NCBI RefSeq assembly: GCF_028769735.1
Contig: NC_088170.1
Location: 42,262,920 to 42,326,919 of the forward strand
DNA: 64,000 nucleotides
Direction of reading: 5' to 3'
Origin: Zonotrichia leucophrys gambelii
Lineage: Eukaryota; Chordata; Aves; Passeriformes; Passerellidae
Part shown: positions 62,200 through 64,000 of the stretch, one piece after another
Numbering within the stretch: position 1 is the first letter of the stretch
Layout: each line of letters begins with the position of its first letter
Notes under the pieces: model-generated
Told to the model about the DNA's origin: nothing
Databases searched by the model: none
Seen by the model: only the letters and a program-made list of their open reading frames with translations
Made by a program: the position numbers and the translations under genes

Positions 62200-63500
62200 A
62201 TCTGAATTACACCTTGGTAAAAAAAACACTTGAGACAACAAGCAAAAGGCTGTTTAACTATATGTATAATAGTGAAGGAAAAGTAAAGCCCAACTGGAGT
62301 GAAGATGGTAAAGAAACCAATGGTAATTCAGGTAAAGTTTCAAAACTCTGCCTTTTTAAAAATAAAAACATTGAAATAGAGTAGGGTGTGTAATGGAAGT
62401 GAGAGCCTCAAGCTGAAAATATGCAGAGCTGAAGTCGAAGCAGAAATCTCCAAACAAGAGAATATCTCTCCTGTAATTGTGAAAGAGCCAGCACAAGAAA
62501 CTGAAGACTGAAGAATAATTTTTATATTGGTTACATTGAATTGGCATAATGCATTATAATTGAGCATAGCTAATGCAATCCTCGTGAAAAGATGGAAGTA
62601 GCCCACTGACAACTAACCTGACTTCAGCAGAATACAAAATATAGGCAAAAATTTTGAAAGAAAGTGTAAATCAAGAGAAATGAAAATAAATATAAAATGG
62701 AGCATGGCTTTAACACAACTGAATAATGCAAGAATAAGTGAGTATATTTCTTAGATGACAAAAATACTCTTGTAGACAAAGGAAATGCAGCATTTAATCT
62801 GAATTTCAGGTAAACATTACATATGAAGACACAGGCGAAAAGGTTACAGTATGCACAGAAGATGAGAATTAGTATAATAACTATAACTATAAGGGCAACA
62901 GGGAACTGCCTAAAGGGCACCTCACAACAGCTTCTGTTCAAAGTGAGATTATCAGGTGGGAGGAAATCTCTTGTTTGATGGATTGACCTTAGGACCTATT
63001 CACTTAATAGTTTCATTAGCAACCTTGGCACATAAAATGCAGCAAATGAGAGATATTTACTGATGACATAAAACTGGAAAGCATTAAAAGAATTGGAAAG
63101 AAAGAAACAGATAACCTTGGGGACCGGTGCACTAGAAATGAGATCATGTGTAACAGAACTGAAAGCAACGCCCTTGCACAGAGGGAGCAAAGACACAGAT
63201 CTGCCTCCATTTGTGTGGCTAGTTTGAACCTTCGGAAAGAGAGAAAATTCTTTTCTTTCCTGCTCACCTATTACCAAGAAAGAAGCACTGAAACTGCAAA
63301 TAATTAAATGAAGGGTTTCTCAAAGACTGGAGAGACTACTTCCTGAGCAAATGTAACAGGGCTCATATAGGTCATCAAGATGAAGCTTGAGAAGAGGTAG
63401 GATTGTTTCCCCTAAGTATGCTGTGGGTGTAGAGAGGAAATCAGAGAATAAGAGCTATTTGAGCTGACGGACAGTTCTGGCAAGAGAGCTGTGTACACTG
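62200..63500 (+). mobile_element. ancient CR1 LINE body, ORF2 (reverse transcriptase) remnant
   Basis: The order of recognisable blocks follows CR1 ORF2. There is an AACCTGACTTCAG...AATA..AAA..TTTTGAAAGAAAG block (62613-62665), GCATGGCTTTAACACAACTG (62703), and CTCTTGTAGACAAAGGAAAT followed by GCAG and CTGAATTTCAGGTAA (62768-62813). Next come AACTGCC..AAAGGGCACCTC, then ATTATCAGGTGGGAGGAAAT (62948) and AGCAACCTTGGCACATAAAA (63018). The TTTACTGATGACATAAAACTGG block (63055) corresponds to the RT motif with the catalytic Asp pair. A later block reading GAGAAGAGGTAGGATTGTTT then CCCCTAAGTATGCTGTGGGT (63389) fits the 3' part. It is full of stops and indels and codes for nothing. Its blocks resemble CR1 copies of turtles and crocodilians as much as those of birds, so it is probably very old. 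The 5' limit is uncertain and could lie near 61900. Confidence 0.8.
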
Positions 63501-64000
63501 CTTCCTACACAGAAATGTAAATTTTTGGTTTCCCACTAGCTGTATTTGAAAGAAAAAATCTCACTAGCTTGTTATGAATCAGTTTATGCAATGAACTCTA
63601 CTTCCACCAGCTGTGTGATGTATCTGGGCTGAAGGCTCACACCTACAGTAGCTCTTCCACTCCTACTCTCTAAAGCTGCAGCCACACACATCTCTGCAGC
63701 TGAGGTTCACTTGCAGTTTTTTTCCTGACAAATTCAATGTAACTCATGCATTTTATGACCCATCACCATAAATATTTGGACACCTTGAAAATGCTGGCTT
63801 TGAAAGGAAGGTGGGAGACCTGCAGAGTGCTGTTTCCACACTTTTGACAGTATTAGCCTCACCATATGGATTTTAAGAGTTAACCAAACTCAGAAACACT
63901 GAATTTCAAAAAGGCTCAGAGAGGGTGTGGGGCTGGAGAGAGGAATTGTCAAAAGAAGGCAAGTTAGAGTAAGACCTTACTGAGCCCTGTTCTTTCAAAT
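63501..64000. other. non-coding DNA, no gene recognised
   Basis: No gene, RNA or repeat is recognised in the last 500 bases. The sequence continues past the window edge without a visible boundary. Confidence 0.6.

Noticed and set aside
1..64000. CRISPR arrays, bacterial operons, riboswitches or prophage
   Set aside because: The CR1 and LTR content and the lack of long coding frames show a vertebrate genome; no spaced direct-repeat array was seen.

Overview
The window looks like non-coding chromosomal DNA from a bird, most likely a songbird (passerine). The avian call rests on two CR1 LINE 3' ends on the + strand (about 16201-16339 and 44450-44553), one of which keeps the typical 3' terminus of repeated ATTCTATG octamers. 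It also rests on a long decayed CR1 body (about 62200-63500). The songbird call rests on solo LTRs that resemble LTR families common in passerines. The DNA is AT-rich and visibly CpG-poor, apart from one CpG cluster inside an LTR. These are family resemblances recognised by eye; no database search was run.

No protein-coding gene, tRNA, rRNA or known ncRNA could be supported. Even the longest reading frames (198, 185, 162, 139, 131, 128 and 124 codons) look like chance frames, with no recognisable domain. The window is best read as an intergenic gene desert or the inside of a very long intron.

Layout: 1-6.7 kb is plain non-coding DNA with an (ATT)n tract. A minus-strand LTR lies at about 6757-7171 with a 6-bp target duplication. 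7.2-14.5 kb is non-coding with a Z-DNA-prone (GT)n/(GC)n tract. A 1,355-bp solo LTR lies at 14482-15836, flanked by a perfect 5-bp duplication (CTTAT), and a CR1 tail follows at 16.2 kb. 16.3-35.7 kb is non-coding with a 116-bp mini-LTR at 22685-22800 and several hairpins, the best being a perfect 21-bp-arm palindrome at 32007-32055. A second LTR of the 6.8 kb family, in the opposite orientation, lies at 35662-36086 and carries an expanded (TATAA)n array. 36-46 kb is non-coding with a second CR1 tail at 44.5 kb. A probable further minus-strand LTR lies at about 46094-46512. 46.5-62 kb is non-coding with a 70-bp tandem duplication at 56013-56153. The ancient CR1 body lies at about 62200-63500, and short non-coding sequence runs to the end.

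The elements fall into three apparent age classes: the ancient CR1 body and short amniote-type repeat fragments; the CR1 tails; and the solo LTRs, some still with legible target duplications. No operon-like or gene-to-gene relationship exists here, and I found no convincing new coding system. The points most worth a second look are the palindrome, the long LTR with its CpG/GA block, the TATAA expansion that coincides with loss of the LTR poly(A) signal, and the tandem duplication whose repeat unit starts with a perfect splice-donor consensus.
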